Part shown: positions 34,932-47,700 of the stretch, in pieces | Position numbering within the stretch: the first letter of the stretch is position 1 | How the letters are laid out: each line of letters starts with the position of its first letter | Assembly: GCA_012064415.1 (NCBI GenBank) | Contig: SSNU01000294.1 | Location: 124,001 to 188,000 of the forward strand | From: Gyrodactylus bullatarudis | Lineage: Eukaryota; Platyhelminthes; Monogenea; Gyrodactylidea; Gyrodactylidae | Length of the DNA: 64,000 nucleotides | Direction of reading: 5' to 3' | The notes under the pieces: model-generated | Told to the model about the DNA's origin: nothing | Database searches by the model: none | Seen by the model: the letters and a program-made list of their open reading frames with translations, nothing else | Translations under genes and position numbers: made by a program

Positions 34932-37900
34932 ATGAGCAATTCTCCACGTCAATACAGTCGAACGAGTAGTCTCAAAGATCCTACGAATACAATCGCTGTT
35001 GCCCCAGTGGTCAGGACACCATCTAGAGAATCTGCCGTTAATCAACCAAGGGTTTATTCGAGACAGAACTCTCCGAATCCTTCGTTAACGACCTCTAGGA
35101 ATAACCAGCCTGTACTAAATTCGAGGGGTAATTTTTCACCATAGTCTAATAATACCATTTAAAAGAATTTTATTCATTTTTATGCATAACTTAATTTTTA
35201 TACTTTTATTGATAAACTTTGATAAATTAGAGACTTGGAAATCTAACAAAAGATTCAGCTTCCAACGGACCCAAATTAATTGAGATAGCTGGGGACGAAG
35301 AGGAAGAAGACGATGAAACCGCAAAGAAGTTCAAACTCGTAAAACCCCAAGGGGAAAAGGTTAAATCTAATTCAGAACCCAAGAAAATTCCTCTTGAACC
35401 TCCCGATGAAAAGGAAACCAAGAAAACTGAAGAGATAGTCAAGAAAGAACCAATTCCAGTCAAAGAGGCCAAGAAAACTGAAGAAATAGTCAAGAAAGAA
35501 CCTATTCCAGTAAAAGAAGTCAAGAAAGAACCCATCCCAGTAAAAGAGGCCAAGAAAACTGAAGAGATAGTAAAAAAAGAACCCATCACAGTAAAAGAAG
35601 ATAACAAGGTTGATATAGGATCAAAGATAGAATCCAAAACCTTGAAATTGACTAGTAAAAATGTCACCGATACAAAATACCCGAATAGGATTTATAATAA
35701 AAACTCTGAGCCCATCAAAACATATCAGATTGGAGAAGAGATTGATTTTCAAGATATAAAAGTAAAAAATCGTGAACTCCGATCGGCAATCTACCGACCA
35801 AGAGAGTCCACCAATCCAAATGAAAAGTCTGAACTATGTTGGTTGAAAGAATTATTACGTTATCATCGTTGAGGTCTTGATTTGCTTTCAGTTTTGAAGG
35901 ATGGTTTTTTTGTTTGGACAGAAATCTTCTTATACTTTAAAATTATTAATCTTGAATCATTTCCTCTCGTAGATGAGACCAGATTGAGTGGGAAACAGGC
36001 CAGAACTGAGGAACTGAATCTCAAGTCAATTTGGCAGGAGTTGGGCGTTGGTAAGAATGGCTACCTCACAATTGATGAGCTAACCAGAGTGTGTGAGCAC
36101 ATTGGCATGGATGACATGTCAGAAGATGTAAGATATCTTAGCCCAACTAACTATCCTTCTAGGATTTAAACCAACTCTTCCGACGTCTTGATAAGAATCG
36201 AACTGGTCAAGTTTCCTTCGATGATTTCCTGAATGGCATTTATCGGAATAATCCAATAAACTCGCGTAATCGAATGACACCTACGAATGTAGATATGAAC
36301 CGAAGAAATGATGGTGTCCGGAGTCGTTTAGGAACTTCGAAAGGATCTATTCGTCGTCCTCAGTATCCGGGAAGCGCCACTTCGAGTGGTCTCTTTTCAG
36401 TTCTCGATATTGATCGATCTGGGTAAATATTTCTTTGTAAAATTTTTCTTCAGCGTTGCCCGGGGTAGTGAAGTTGAACGTTATTGGAGTCGTCTCGGCC
36501 TACCTACGCCGAATGATACTTTAAGGGTTCGTTCTATAACCGTAACCTTTTCCATTTAACAGAGTCTTGGCTTTGATCCATTTGGCCGTATAAGTCTTAG
36601 TGAATTGACCTATTCTCTTGACAGAGAACTGGCCAACTTTAATCCACATAGCCAGATTGTTTTGGCAGCGATTCTATCTTATCAAAATGAACTACGCCAT
36701 GAAAAGTGAGCAATCAAAGTCGTTACCTTTTTAGAGCCAACATTCGCCTATTGGAAGGGGACAAGGAACGTCTGTTGAAGGAGCTCCATGCAATGCAAGA
36801 ACAACTCAACCAATACAAGGAAATAACACCAGAAATTCTGGCCACCCGTCGCTATGGTGACCAAATGGCAATGATACAGACAGAACTTGAGAATGAACGC
36901 ATCAACATGACCTCTCAGATGACACGCCAAAAGAAGTCCATGGAGAATACCTACATGCAATTGAAAGAGGAAGAGGCCAGACTTCGTGATCAGGTTGTGT
37001 CTCTACAACGAGTAAGCATTTCATTAATTTTCCCCTCTTTAGGAGCTCACCAAGGTGGAAAGTGACCTGCTTGATTCTCAAGAGAAGCTCATTGAATGTG
37101 AAAAGTTGAATATACGCCAACAGAGGGAGCTGGACGCAGTCGCTGATCTCCATCGTAGAGTAAATTTTATCCTCATTTTGTTTTCTTAGATGAATGCTGA
37201 ACTCAAAGAGCTAAGAGAGTACAAAATGAGCATTGGACAGGGCATGAACAAAGTTTGTATTATTTTCTCCGCAATAACCTGAATTATAATTCTAGGATGA
37301 ACGTCAAGAGATGGTCGAGTTGAAGATGGCACTTGAAAGGGAAATTGACGATTTGAGAACATCTAAAGACCTTGGGGAGGTTTATCGCTCAAAGATTGAT
37401 GAACTGCGCATGACCACTGATAGGATAGCCACGAAAGAATCTCGAATCACAGATGAGGAGAAATCTGCTGGCAACGAATCAGCTGCTGCAAAAGTAATTG
37501 ATTCCTTTTCTAATATCTATTATATTTCCTAGGCCGAAAAGGAATACCTCAACATTGAGAAGAGACACAATGAACTGCTTCAGGTAAGAAATATTTTTCT
37601 CTATAAAGTCTCAAGTCCGCTAACGAACGCATTGGTCGAGAAAATCAAGTTCTCGAGGAGGAACTTGAACAAGTCAATAAGCGTGTCAATGAACTTGAAG
37701 CTGAGTTGGATTTTAAAACAAAGGAGTACGACAGTCTCAAGGTATGTTCTTTCAACTATTAAATCTTGGCAGGAAAACAACAAAAAGTTGACTGATACAA
37801 TTGAAAGGGCCGAATTGAACTTGGAGAAGGAAATGCAGTATTGCGATATAAAGAAGCGTGAAAATGATTCCCTTCGCGTAAGCAACTTGTTAGAATTAGA

Positions 37901-40900
37901 ATTGAACTACATCAATATAATGGAAGAAATTTTATTGTTTCCATAGAAAGAAATCGATAAGCACACGGCCAAAATCAAGGATCTCACTCAACAAGTTAGC
38001 GACGCCCAATTAGCAACAGAGGAAAAAACCAACGAGATTAAAGAGCTCCAGTCAAAGCTGAACGAATCCAAGAGGAGTCGTGAATTGGCCGAAAAAATGC
38101 TTCAAGAGTCTAAAATCAAACAAGAGTCTATAGCTGCAGAACTGGAGTCGTTGAATGAAGCGAACAACAACCTCAGCGCCGCTGTCAGCCAACATTCTAA
38201 AGGTGTTGAGGAACGCATTAATGAGATTGAAGCAAAGAACCAAGACATCACAAGACTCAGTAAGGATCTCGATGAGATGCGTGAGGCCAAATCTAAGCTA
38301 CAAACGGAGAAATTCCAAGTGGAAACAGACCTCCAGAACGCGCAGACTGAATTGGAGAAACTCAAAGAACAATTGAGCCAATTGGATATTGAGAAGGAAG
38401 AGGTCCACAGGCAAGTTATGAATCTTGAGGATACAATACAAACGCAAAAAACAGAACTGGAAACGTTCAAGGTACACCCAGTTTTTTATCTGACCTTTTG
38501 AGTTGGTCATTTTGCTTTCTTCTCATAGAGCAACAACATAAAATTATCAACAACCATCGATCAACAGGGTAAATCAATCGATCTCAAGACTTCGGAAATT
38601 GAATCGAAACGAAAAGAGGTTGAGAGTCTGCGGGAAGAACGAATAAAACTACTTCAAGACTTGAAGGAGAGTGAACTCAAAGCCCATGAGAAACAAATGG
38701 AACACTATAAGGAAATTCTCGAGCTGAAGGTGAGGGAGTGTAATTCCTTTTGGTTTCTATTACAGATTAAAATACACCAATAGTACTCGAGCGCTTATCG
38801 GCCAATCAGAATCAATCAGTAGTCTGGATTGTATCGTATTGAGAGAATAATCTCAAGTTTTACACGCCTTATTTTCCTGAAAAATTGTTGTTTCTTCCTT
38901 AGAATCGAATAGGTTTTTGTTTTTACCCTGAACTTGTCAAGATGGAATATCTCGGGTTATATTTTATTAATTTCAGATGCAATCAGATATACTTTCTCGC
39001 TTAATACAGAATATTTTCTTTTTTCCACTAGAGATCGCGTGATGATCTGATTAAGCAAAACAGCCTTTTGGATATGCAATTTCAGAGGAACAAGGAGAAA
39101 CTCGAGAATCTTCTCAACGATAATAAACAACTTAAAGTAAGATTTAACTGTACAATTATTCCTTTTTAGGTGATTAGGTTCGTCTTATTCGGTAATGAAT
39201 TAGCCCATGTAGTCGAATGTTACTTTTGAGCTCGTCAGTATGCACTGCAACCTGGTATTTGAACCTAGGACCTCTTGCATTGTAGCCCAATGCTCAATCA
39301 ATGTAGGCTGTAACATTATACGACATGGGATTGATCCGTTGTGAATCACAAGTTGTGATGAAAGAGAATCTATAATCTGATACTTAAAGTTTTCTAATAA
39401 GATGTATTTAAACTTTCCAAAAGTTTCAAGGGCGTTGGGTCAAGTTTTAATGAATCTAATTTTAGATCTTTTTTTTACTGATACCGAGTTTAAAATAAAG
39501 AAGATGTTTATTAAAATAGGAAAGATACGATAGTCTAACAGAGGAACACGAGAAACAATTAGAAAAGGCCAAAGAGGACGAAACCAAAATTGGAGAGTTG
39601 GAAACAGAGATATCAACACTAAAGGTCATACAATTTATTTAAATTTCCTCCCATACGCATCTTCTAGCTAGCACATGATTTATTCCTTTTCTCGAGTTGA
39701 TGAGATATTTTTTATACAAAAATATCGTCCTAAACTTACCATATACATGATGAGATTGGAATGATCTCTTGTGGTATTGAATAAGCTTCAAGATCATTTT
39801 AATAGATCTAATATACTCTCGCCAAGATATAAATTCACAGGAGAATTATTTCCTAGCATTTCTCAATATTGCTTCGTTTTTGAAAACGATTAAGAGGGGG
39901 AAGGCTTTTCTCTTCACTCTGTTCTGGTTGGTTTTACAGCTTTTTTTAAATCATAGTTTCATTCCTTCAGGAGACTGAATCAAAAATAAACCAGGAAAAA
40001 GATGAACTTAACGGCAAGATTACCGAACTGGAAGGAAACATTGCCAAAGCGGAAACTGAAAAAGAAGAACTCTCAGTAAATGAATTCCTCTAACCCACAA
40101 AGTTTACTCATCTGAATCTGTACTTTTATACAATATTTTCTTTATTATTATATGTTTCACTTACAATTGGAATGAATATTTACTGAAAATTTAAACTAGA
40201 CTAAAAATGATTATTTCGCCAGAGTAAAATAACCAGCCTTGAAACTGACATGGTCAGCAAAGAAAGTGACAGCCAGCAGCGAGAGACTCAAATTCAAGAT
40301 GAACTAGACGAGGCGAAACGGAATATAGACCGACTCAATGCTAAGGTCGATCGTCATACGAAATCTCTCGAAGAGAAGAGTCAAGAGTTGATGCAAAAAT
40401 CAAAGGAGCTCATCGAAGCCAGAGATGCCAGAGACCAGCTCATGTTGGAGAAGCAGAGGACCTCTGGTAACTTGAAGCGACTGCAATTGGAACTGGATAA
40501 GAAGATGATTGACTTCGACCAGATGAAGCAGAAAAACTTTCAGTTAGACGATAAAATCATTGAGCTGGAAAAGAGCCTTAACGAAGCCCAGTCCTCCCTC
40601 AACACAAAGAAGAACATTCAGACTGACTTAAAGCAGCGCCTTGACAATGCCACAATTGATCTGGAGGCTATGACTACGAGATTCAAGACTCAGTCATCTG
40701 AATTGACTGCCCTAACAGATGAATTTGATCTGGTTAAGAGGGAACGTGATCGCTTGATTAATTCCATGGAGGAATCCAAACAGAACATTGAGACGTTAGA
40801 GAAGAAGGTGGAAAAATACTCTGAGGAGTTGGAACAGGCCAAGACTGAAGTGGACAAACTCAAAAGGGAAGTACAAAGGTTGGAAAATGAGACAGAAAGC

Positions 40901-42484
40901 TCCAAGGCTGTCATTGCACAGAAAGACACTGAGATTGCGGAGATTCAAGTAAAGTTTGACAAGCTTCAGGCTGAAGTTCGTGAGCTACACCAAGATATTG
41001 ATGATAAGAAGGCGATGAACACCAAGTTGAAATCAGCCAATGATCAACTTAAAGAGAGTCAGGAGGAAATTACTCGTAAACTCGATCTGTTAGCCAATCT
41101 GGATTCGAATAACTCTGATGTTGATCGATTCAAGGTTTGTTTATAATATCACATATCTACTTGAGAGTAATTAGAAGTAAAATTATATTTTAATAGTCAG
41201 ATATTGCAACTTGTCATCGAATGAAAATGAAGCTTGACCTCGAATTGAACGAAATTCGCCTGAAACTCGATACTGCCCAAAGGAATTTTGATCGTGAACG
41301 AGTATGATTTCATTCATCCTTTTACTAACAGACTATTTATTCTAATACAATTTTCAGTTGAAAAACGCAGAAATGGAGAAGAAAGCAAAAGAACTCAGCC
41401 AACAGTACCGTGAGGCGAATTTTGAACGCACTTCCCTTAACAAACAGTGTCAGGAGTTGAAGCAAGAGTTGAATGTAATTTTTCCAGTTCTTTAATCAGA
41501 GTCTCAGACTCAGACTTCAATGTCATATCAATACTGTATTAAAAATCTCATTAATCTTTTAGCGTGCGAGAAAATCCAAAGACAACGACAGCAGGAACTA
41601 CACACAGGAACTTGGTAAACTACGAAAGTCTCTGGAAGAGCGACATACTGAATTGACACAAGTTAAGGTGAGTTAGGCTCATACAAAACTACTCTTTGCA
41701 TACATCAATTGTGTTTGTATTATGAATATTAATCCATGAATGACCAATCAGATTAGAGAGAAGGTATTAGCTCTTACCTTGTTATTATAATCATTTTTTT
41801 GCCTTGGTCGATATTGAAAAATAAAAAAAAGATATTCAATATAATCAATATAAGCGTTAGCTAGTGAGTAAGAGGGGAAATAAAAGATCTACTGATTCTT
41901 AACGACTGATTATTCATTCTTATCAATTTTCTTAAGGATGAATTCAATCGAGTTTGTCGGGACCGTGACGCGAATAAAGAATTTCAGAGACAACTTGAAA
42001 ACACACTCCTCAATCAAAAAGAGGTCATATTGAAAATGAAAGTAAGTCAAAAACCTATGAACAAAATGAAATTTTACTTTTTTTAATTAAAAAAAGAATG
42101 AAATATTCGCATTGAATAAAAAGAAAGATATTTCTACTATCGAAGCGTCTTTAAAGGAGGCCAAACAAAAGAATTCTGACTATGAAGAAAAAAGTAACGT
42201 TTAGTCCATCGATAGAGATATCTTTTCAATCCTTACTTTCTAATCAATTTTTAGTTTCCATGATCAGGGAAGAGGCTGTCGCTAAAAGTCAACGAGATAC
42301 ACAAACATTGAAACAATCACTGATCGATTTACAGAAAAAATACAAGCAACAAGTTGAAAGATCATCCCGAGCAGAAGCAGCCTTGAAAGAACTTCACTCT
42401 GAGAATATTCAGCTATGTAAAAATCTTGACATGGCTGATGTTAAATATATGAGGCTGGAGCAAAAGTTGAAAACAACGCGTTAA
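34932..42484 (+). CDS. Ninein-like centrosomal EF-hand / coiled-coil protein
   Basis: Ninein-family protein, expected at the mother centriole or basal body as a microtubule anchor. About 25 exons: 34932-35127, 35259-35867, 35973-36127, 36163-36422, 36454-36526, 36563-36705, 36735-37011, 37043-37159, 37190-37252, 37296-37493, 37533-37583, 37616-37741, 37773-37877, 37947-38471, 38529-38729, 39032-39136, 39520-39624, 39971-40075, 40223-41134, 41197-41301, 41358-41474, 41563-41667, 41937-42041, 42097-42193, 42255-42484; 5085 nt, 1694 aa. A Ser/Arg-rich start and KEPIPVKEA repeats precede EF-hands: a degenerate GVGKNGYLTIDE, a canonical DKNRTGQVSFDD and DIDRSGVARGSE. Coiled coil fills residues ~440-1690. 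The order and the VCEHIG and LDREL motifs match NIN/NINL. Least certain: the exon 1-2 acceptor (35253 or 35259) and the 35868 junction linking the repeat region to the EF-hands; these could be two genes. Confidence 0.8.
35400..35640 (+). repeat. Coding tandem repeat, about 17-residue KEPIPVKEA units
   Basis: Four imperfect units of KKTEEIVKKEPIPVKEA; the third is shortened to KKEPIPVKEV-type. Lysine, glutamate and proline rich, predicted disordered. The nucleotide copies are nearly identical, which suggests recent expansion by slippage or unequal exchange. It lies just N-terminal to the EF-hands. Confidence 0.85.
39165..39345. repeat. Family-1 repeat copy 3, with partial hammerhead core
   Basis: It lies in a ninein-like intron (39137-39519). 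Short arms (about 39191-39222 and 39309-39340) are inverted and match the arms of copy 2 (TAGCCCATGT). On the minus strand a tRNA-like segment has a perfect 5-bp stem GCATT/AATGC around a 7-nt loop, then AGGTTCAAATACC, then CTGACGA (39238-39232). Stem II and GAAA are degraded (GCTCAAAAGTAAC). This copy best shows the tRNA-derived head. Confidence 0.7.
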
Positions 42485-42611
42485 TAACAATGGATTCATT
42501 TCTATTCTCTAAAACTTCTGAAATACAAATCACTATTGTATTTTCATTTTCGATTAAACACGATAATTGATAACTTCGAAAAATTACTATGCTACTTGTA
42601 AATAATGAGAA

Positions 42612-42617
42612 AATAAA
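42612..42617 (+). terminator. AATAAA poly(A) signal of the ninein-like gene
   Basis: AATAAA lies about 130 bp after the stop codon at 42484, in an otherwise non-coding stretch before the first innexin. Confidence 0.5.
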
Positions 42618-42986
42618 TCTCTCAATGAAAATTACTACTTATGTTCAATGAACATTGTTCATTCTAAATTCGTCATTCATATTAATACATCTATGATGTA
42701 TGCGATATATGCATATACTTTGTATGTGTAAAGAATATACATTATGTATGCAAATCTAACTATACATAGTGTGGGATGAGAAATAGACCAATGAAATTTG
42801 AGATGATATGATTGGCTCTCTCATATAATCTATGTTTTTTCAATTATTTTTGTTCATAAAGAACATGGGTTAGGTTGTATGTAAGTCTCCGTTAATTTCT
42901 CTGGCTGGTCTCACACTAACACTATTCATCAACAATGATATAAATTTAAAAATTATTTCAGAAAAACCTTAAATCAACTCAGAAAA

Positions 42987-44790
42987 ATGATTGCAGCTGA
43001 GTTCCTCGATCAAATCAACAAAATCCATAAATCTGACAATGCTGGTTTCGAAGATTTTGCAGATAAATTCAACTTTTTAGTAACAGTCCTTGTCATAATG
43101 ATGTGTACAATGGTTGTTACAATAAAACAGTATATGCTAAAGCCCATTTCATGCTACATGGCTACGGATATTGGAGGGAAAAATTTATTGGATTATGTTG
43201 AGAATTACTGCTGGGTTCAGGGTACAATTCCAATTTCATTCTCTGAGAATATTCCAGACTCTGAGGCCAAATGGGCTGAATTGAATGATAAGAAAATACG
43301 TGAGTTAATTAATCTACAATTGTCAAGGATTAATTAATTAAACTTGTCTCTACCATCTTTTCCAGTATATTATCAATGGGTCCCATTTGTTCTCGGATTA
43401 CAATGCATCTTATTCTATTTACCGAGAATTTTCTGGCAAATGATTTGTCAGAATAAATCTGGTACTGACATGCAACACATCATTGCCATGGCGAATGAGG
43501 CTGTCAAATCTCCTGATCGCCAGATAAAAATTAAACAAATTGCAAATATCCTCTCGAGAATGTTGAACCATGTGAGTATTATCATTATTATTCTCATAAA
43601 TTAATATACTTAACATGTCTAACAACAATAAAAAACAGCATTCTAACCATTTTTGGGCCAAATCATTGTTTCTTACTCCCCTCTATTTCTGTATATAAAC
43701 CATAGAAATTACCCAAGAAATTACTAAATCTCGTTCAATCTATTTAATTAAAATGCTTCCCTTTGTGCATGTATGTATGTTTTTAGCCTATATCAGCATG
43801 TCATTTATCAGCTTTGAATTACCAATTTTTACATGATTCTAAACATGTCTTCCTTTTCTTTTTCATAAACTCATCGCTCATGATCCTACTTCAATCGGCT
43901 CTGCATTGAAAATCTTGTCAATTTGTCTGTCTGTCTGTCTGTCTATCTGTGTTTGTTCCTTTTGCATGTGTATTATGAATGAATTTGTAACTCCATCAAA
44001 AAAGTTTGATAGAAGGAAATCAGTTATTGCTGAAAAGATTACACGTGTACAAGGTGAACTAAGTGGTAACATTCAATCTCTCACAAAAAACCTTAGCGAT
44101 CCGAAACAATTTGGAGATAGTTTCAGAGAGAAGAAGCCTAGAAATATTATCTCAAGGTTCTTTCGTACAATTTACTACAAATTGGTCTACACTTTTCGCT
44201 ACCAACATCAGGCCAAGTATCTTACCTTGAATTATGCCATGTATAAGATTATGTATCTCCTGAATGGAATAGGCCAATTATTTCTTATGCAACGTTTCCT
44301 CGGCTACGACCTCCTACGTCCTCCATTCGGATTTGAAGTCTTTCTAAATTTATACAACGGTAAAGATTGGGAGGTCACCAAAATCTTTCCCAGGGTCGCC
44401 TATTGTATAACTCCACTGTCCAATGTTGGCTCAAAAAGGAATTATGCCACTGCTCAATGTGTCCTACCCTTGAATATGTTAAATGAAAAGATTTATGTCT
44501 TTCTCTGGTGGTGGATAACCCTTATTACATGCATGAATATCTATTCTCTTATTACATGGACATTAAAGACGATTTCTTGGAAATCTAACGAAAGGTATAT
44601 TAAGAAATTAGCCGCCTTTGATATAAAACCCGAGGAGATGAAACAGTTCAAGTTGTTCGTCTCTGAGAAATTGTCCTACGATGGTGTCCTTCTATTCCGA
44701 AAGATAAAAAGGTCTTGTGGTCAAGTCATTTCGAGTAAAATCCTCAAAGAAATGTATGATAATGATAATCTCAAGATTTCTGAAGCCTAA
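42987..44790 (+). CDS. Innexin A, isoform a (short 3' half)
   Basis: Four-pass gap-junction channel subunit. Exons: 42987-43299, 43366-43571, 44005-44790; 1305 nt, 434 aa. The N-terminus MIAAEFLDQI and TM1 are followed by extracellular loop 1 with two cysteines (ISCYMATDIGG, ENYCWVQGT), then the innexin signature YYQWVPFVLGLQ at TM2. The third exon gives TM3 (about YKIMYLLNGIGQLFLM), loop 2 with two cysteines (VAYCITPL, TAQCVLPLNMLNE), TM4 (IYVFLWWWITLITCM) and a C-tail ending NLKISEA. The acceptor at 44004 is the first AG after a TCTG-repeat pyrimidine tract, and junctions keep phase. This 3' exon has no N-terminal exons of its own, so it is read as an alternative to isoform b. Confidence 0.8.
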
Positions 44791-47700
44791 TCCCCCCCCC
44801 CTCTACCCTCCCCCCAACCTTCCGCATTACAACATATCAACAACAATAATTTATTAACAATAGAGTTCTGAACTTTTTCTAGATATTTTTTTTACGAATT
44901 TTTCCACTGACAATTTGCCCTTCATATTCTTTTGTTCTTGTTATTTTTGTTATCGTTCTATCCTGAAATCATTGTTATTTTTTTATAAACTCCATTGCAT
45001 GTTTTGATCCAAAATTCTTAATTCTACATATTTTTATCAAAATATACTTTCTTGAAAATACGCATCTATGGAGAGACTTGTTCAATGTTTTCAAATGATG
45101 AGTTGATAAAGACTGAGCTCTAAACTCTTGGTTTATTTCTTCTCTGTTCAATGTAAAAATCAATTTCTCTCTACTTGACCATAATAGAATAGAATGTTGT
45201 GAACAAATTCTTTGCAGATGATACATGTACAGATTTATTGTGTTGAAAAAGTTGATGGAATCTTGAGAATATATAAGTGAAGTTGCATACAAAAGTCTAA
45301 TAGAATTTTATCAATAAAGTATCTACAAACATATGATGAGTTGAGTCCATAATTATCAACATATCATAGTGATTAGTTGATGAACATTTGAGAAATTGAT
45401 CTAATCAAATGTCACATTTCTGTCCGATAAAGAGAGAGGTGTCAATGAAACAAAGATTTGGCTATAAAAATAGTTTCTTTCTCAAACAATAATTTACAAA
45501 GGTAAACAAGTGAAGATTTATTCGAGATTATGTCAAAAGTGTGTATTAGTGAATAAAAAAAAGAATGTTATCATTCTAACTTTGAGAAAGTCTCTCATAG
45601 CTAGTTAATTCATAGTGTGAGTATGTTCTGTGTGTTAGATTATTTATCCTAAAATTGTCTTATTAATCAAGTAGCTTCACTCTGAACTGAGAACATTCTT
45701 AAAGATCCATCTAATTGAGAACGAATTTTTTTATTTCTCAAACCATTTATTCATCTTATCAAGAATTGAACAGATTTCATATACTGTCGAAATCTTTGTC
45801 TAATTTAGTTTCAGTGGAAGGGGGGTTAAAGTTTAGAAAATTTAGAAAACCACGTCTTAATATATTACTAAATACCATTAGCTGATTGAGACTCGTAACA
45901 TGGAAATTTATGTATATTTATTGCATTTTATGTGTATTCCTTCAACCTTAGGCAGTTAAAGTCAATGAAAACCGAAGAGAAAAGATGACCAGAAAATTTC
46001 ACAATAGTCTTTCATTCATTTTTTCCAATCAAAGGACCGGAAGTTTCCTCTTCTCGATGTATATGGGTATAAAGGTGAGTACATTATTCATTTCCTTATC
46101 AATGCACCAAAGAACGGGTTGAGTAAACTGGTTTGAATTTCATTTGACAAATTGCAAGAAATAATCAGACTAATCTAATGGAAAACATATTTAATTGCTA
46201 AATTTAACTTCCCTTCATTGAATTGAAATAGAGAAAGAGTACATAATGTCTGAGTATAGACTCAATACAACTAATCTTTATATAGATTCTGCCCTCTTCT
46301 CAAATAAAAATATATCCATAGAGGACATTTGGTAAAGTTGTACTTTTTGTGAAGAATGATATAATTATAATTATTATCATGGCAACCATTTTTTAACAAG
46401 AGTATCTTTTGTTCTTTTAGTTTCTCTACTTGGCCAATGCCATTGGACAAATAGTCCTGCTGGAGAGTTTCCTCGGCTACCATCGAATGGAGGGCAGTTC
46501 CGGGATCTTTGGCTATCAAGTGGCCCAAAACATTGCAGCCGGTAATGATGCAGAAATATTTCCGATATTTCCGAGAATTGGCTATTGCCTGACAAAAATT
46601 CGACATATGGGCGGTTCGAATTATATTGCAGCCCAGTGTGTCCTTCCTGTTAACATGCTCAACGAAAGGATTTACGTCTTTCTCTGGTTCTGGTTCTGCA
46701 TTAATGCAGCACTCACCCTGCTCAGTATACCCATTTGGTTGATAAAGATGTTTGCCGAAAAGGCTCAGTTAAGCCTCGTTCGAGACTATCTCAAATTCCA
46801 AGAGGTGGACACAAGTCAGAATGATGTGAGTAACGATGTCATATTCACCAATAGGACAACGGTACAAGAGTAATATAAAAATGATAAATATTCTCTACTT
46901 ATTATCCCTACTTGATATATATTGACACAATAGGGCCATAGTTTTATTTTTAAGCATTAAACAGCTAAAAAATGGTCTGACTTCAATATCTGGTACAGTC
47001 GTGGTCAGAACTAATGCAGCAACCGTAAAGTGCTGTACCACCAGTCCTGGCCATGACTGATATTATTATCAAAGAGTCAAAAGAAACAAGATTAAACTAC
47101 TGTATTGGGTTAAAAGTGCTACATTTGAATTATTCAATGAAATAATTGCTCAAGAATTGATAGACTAGACACTTTGATTCTTGAACAGGTGTCGTCTTTA
47201 TTCATATTGATTTCTTCCCCCCCCCTACAATGTCTCTGAAAGTTTATTTATTTCTTTGAGATGAATAGCAAATTTATCTTTTTCTCTATGGCATGTTACA
47301 TTCATCCTTGAAAAATGAAAGGTTCTACTCGCAGTTATTGAGAGATAATTGCTATATTCCAGGCATACTCATCAATCATTTAAATAAACCGGAAGAATAT
47401 GATTAGTTAACCTTTCAAAGGAGATGTATATGATATAATAGGTATATATATGATACAAACTCATAGGTTTGATGAATATCCGCACTTGTGACATCAAGGT
47501 TTTTAGGTATTACAGATTACATTTGACGTTGAGAGATGAGCTGAGTTACCGATGCTGACTTTATTTCAAGGAAAGAAGAAAGAGATGCCAAAATTTTCAC
47601 AAATAAGGGCCTTTATCTCGGGCATACTCATCAGTGTGATACATGCCATATGTATAGGGTTTTAACAAAGATAGGAAATGAAGGTTCTAGTTTGATATTT

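Noticed and set aside
35227..35667. 146-codon minus-strand frame rich in SFLTISSVFLASF
   Set aside because: It is the antisense shadow of the KEPIPVKEA coding repeats; its own repeats come from the sense repeat.
44975..45292. 105-codon minus-strand frame between innexin A alternative exons
   Set aside because: No homology or splice signals recognised. It lies where isoform a has its 3' UTR.
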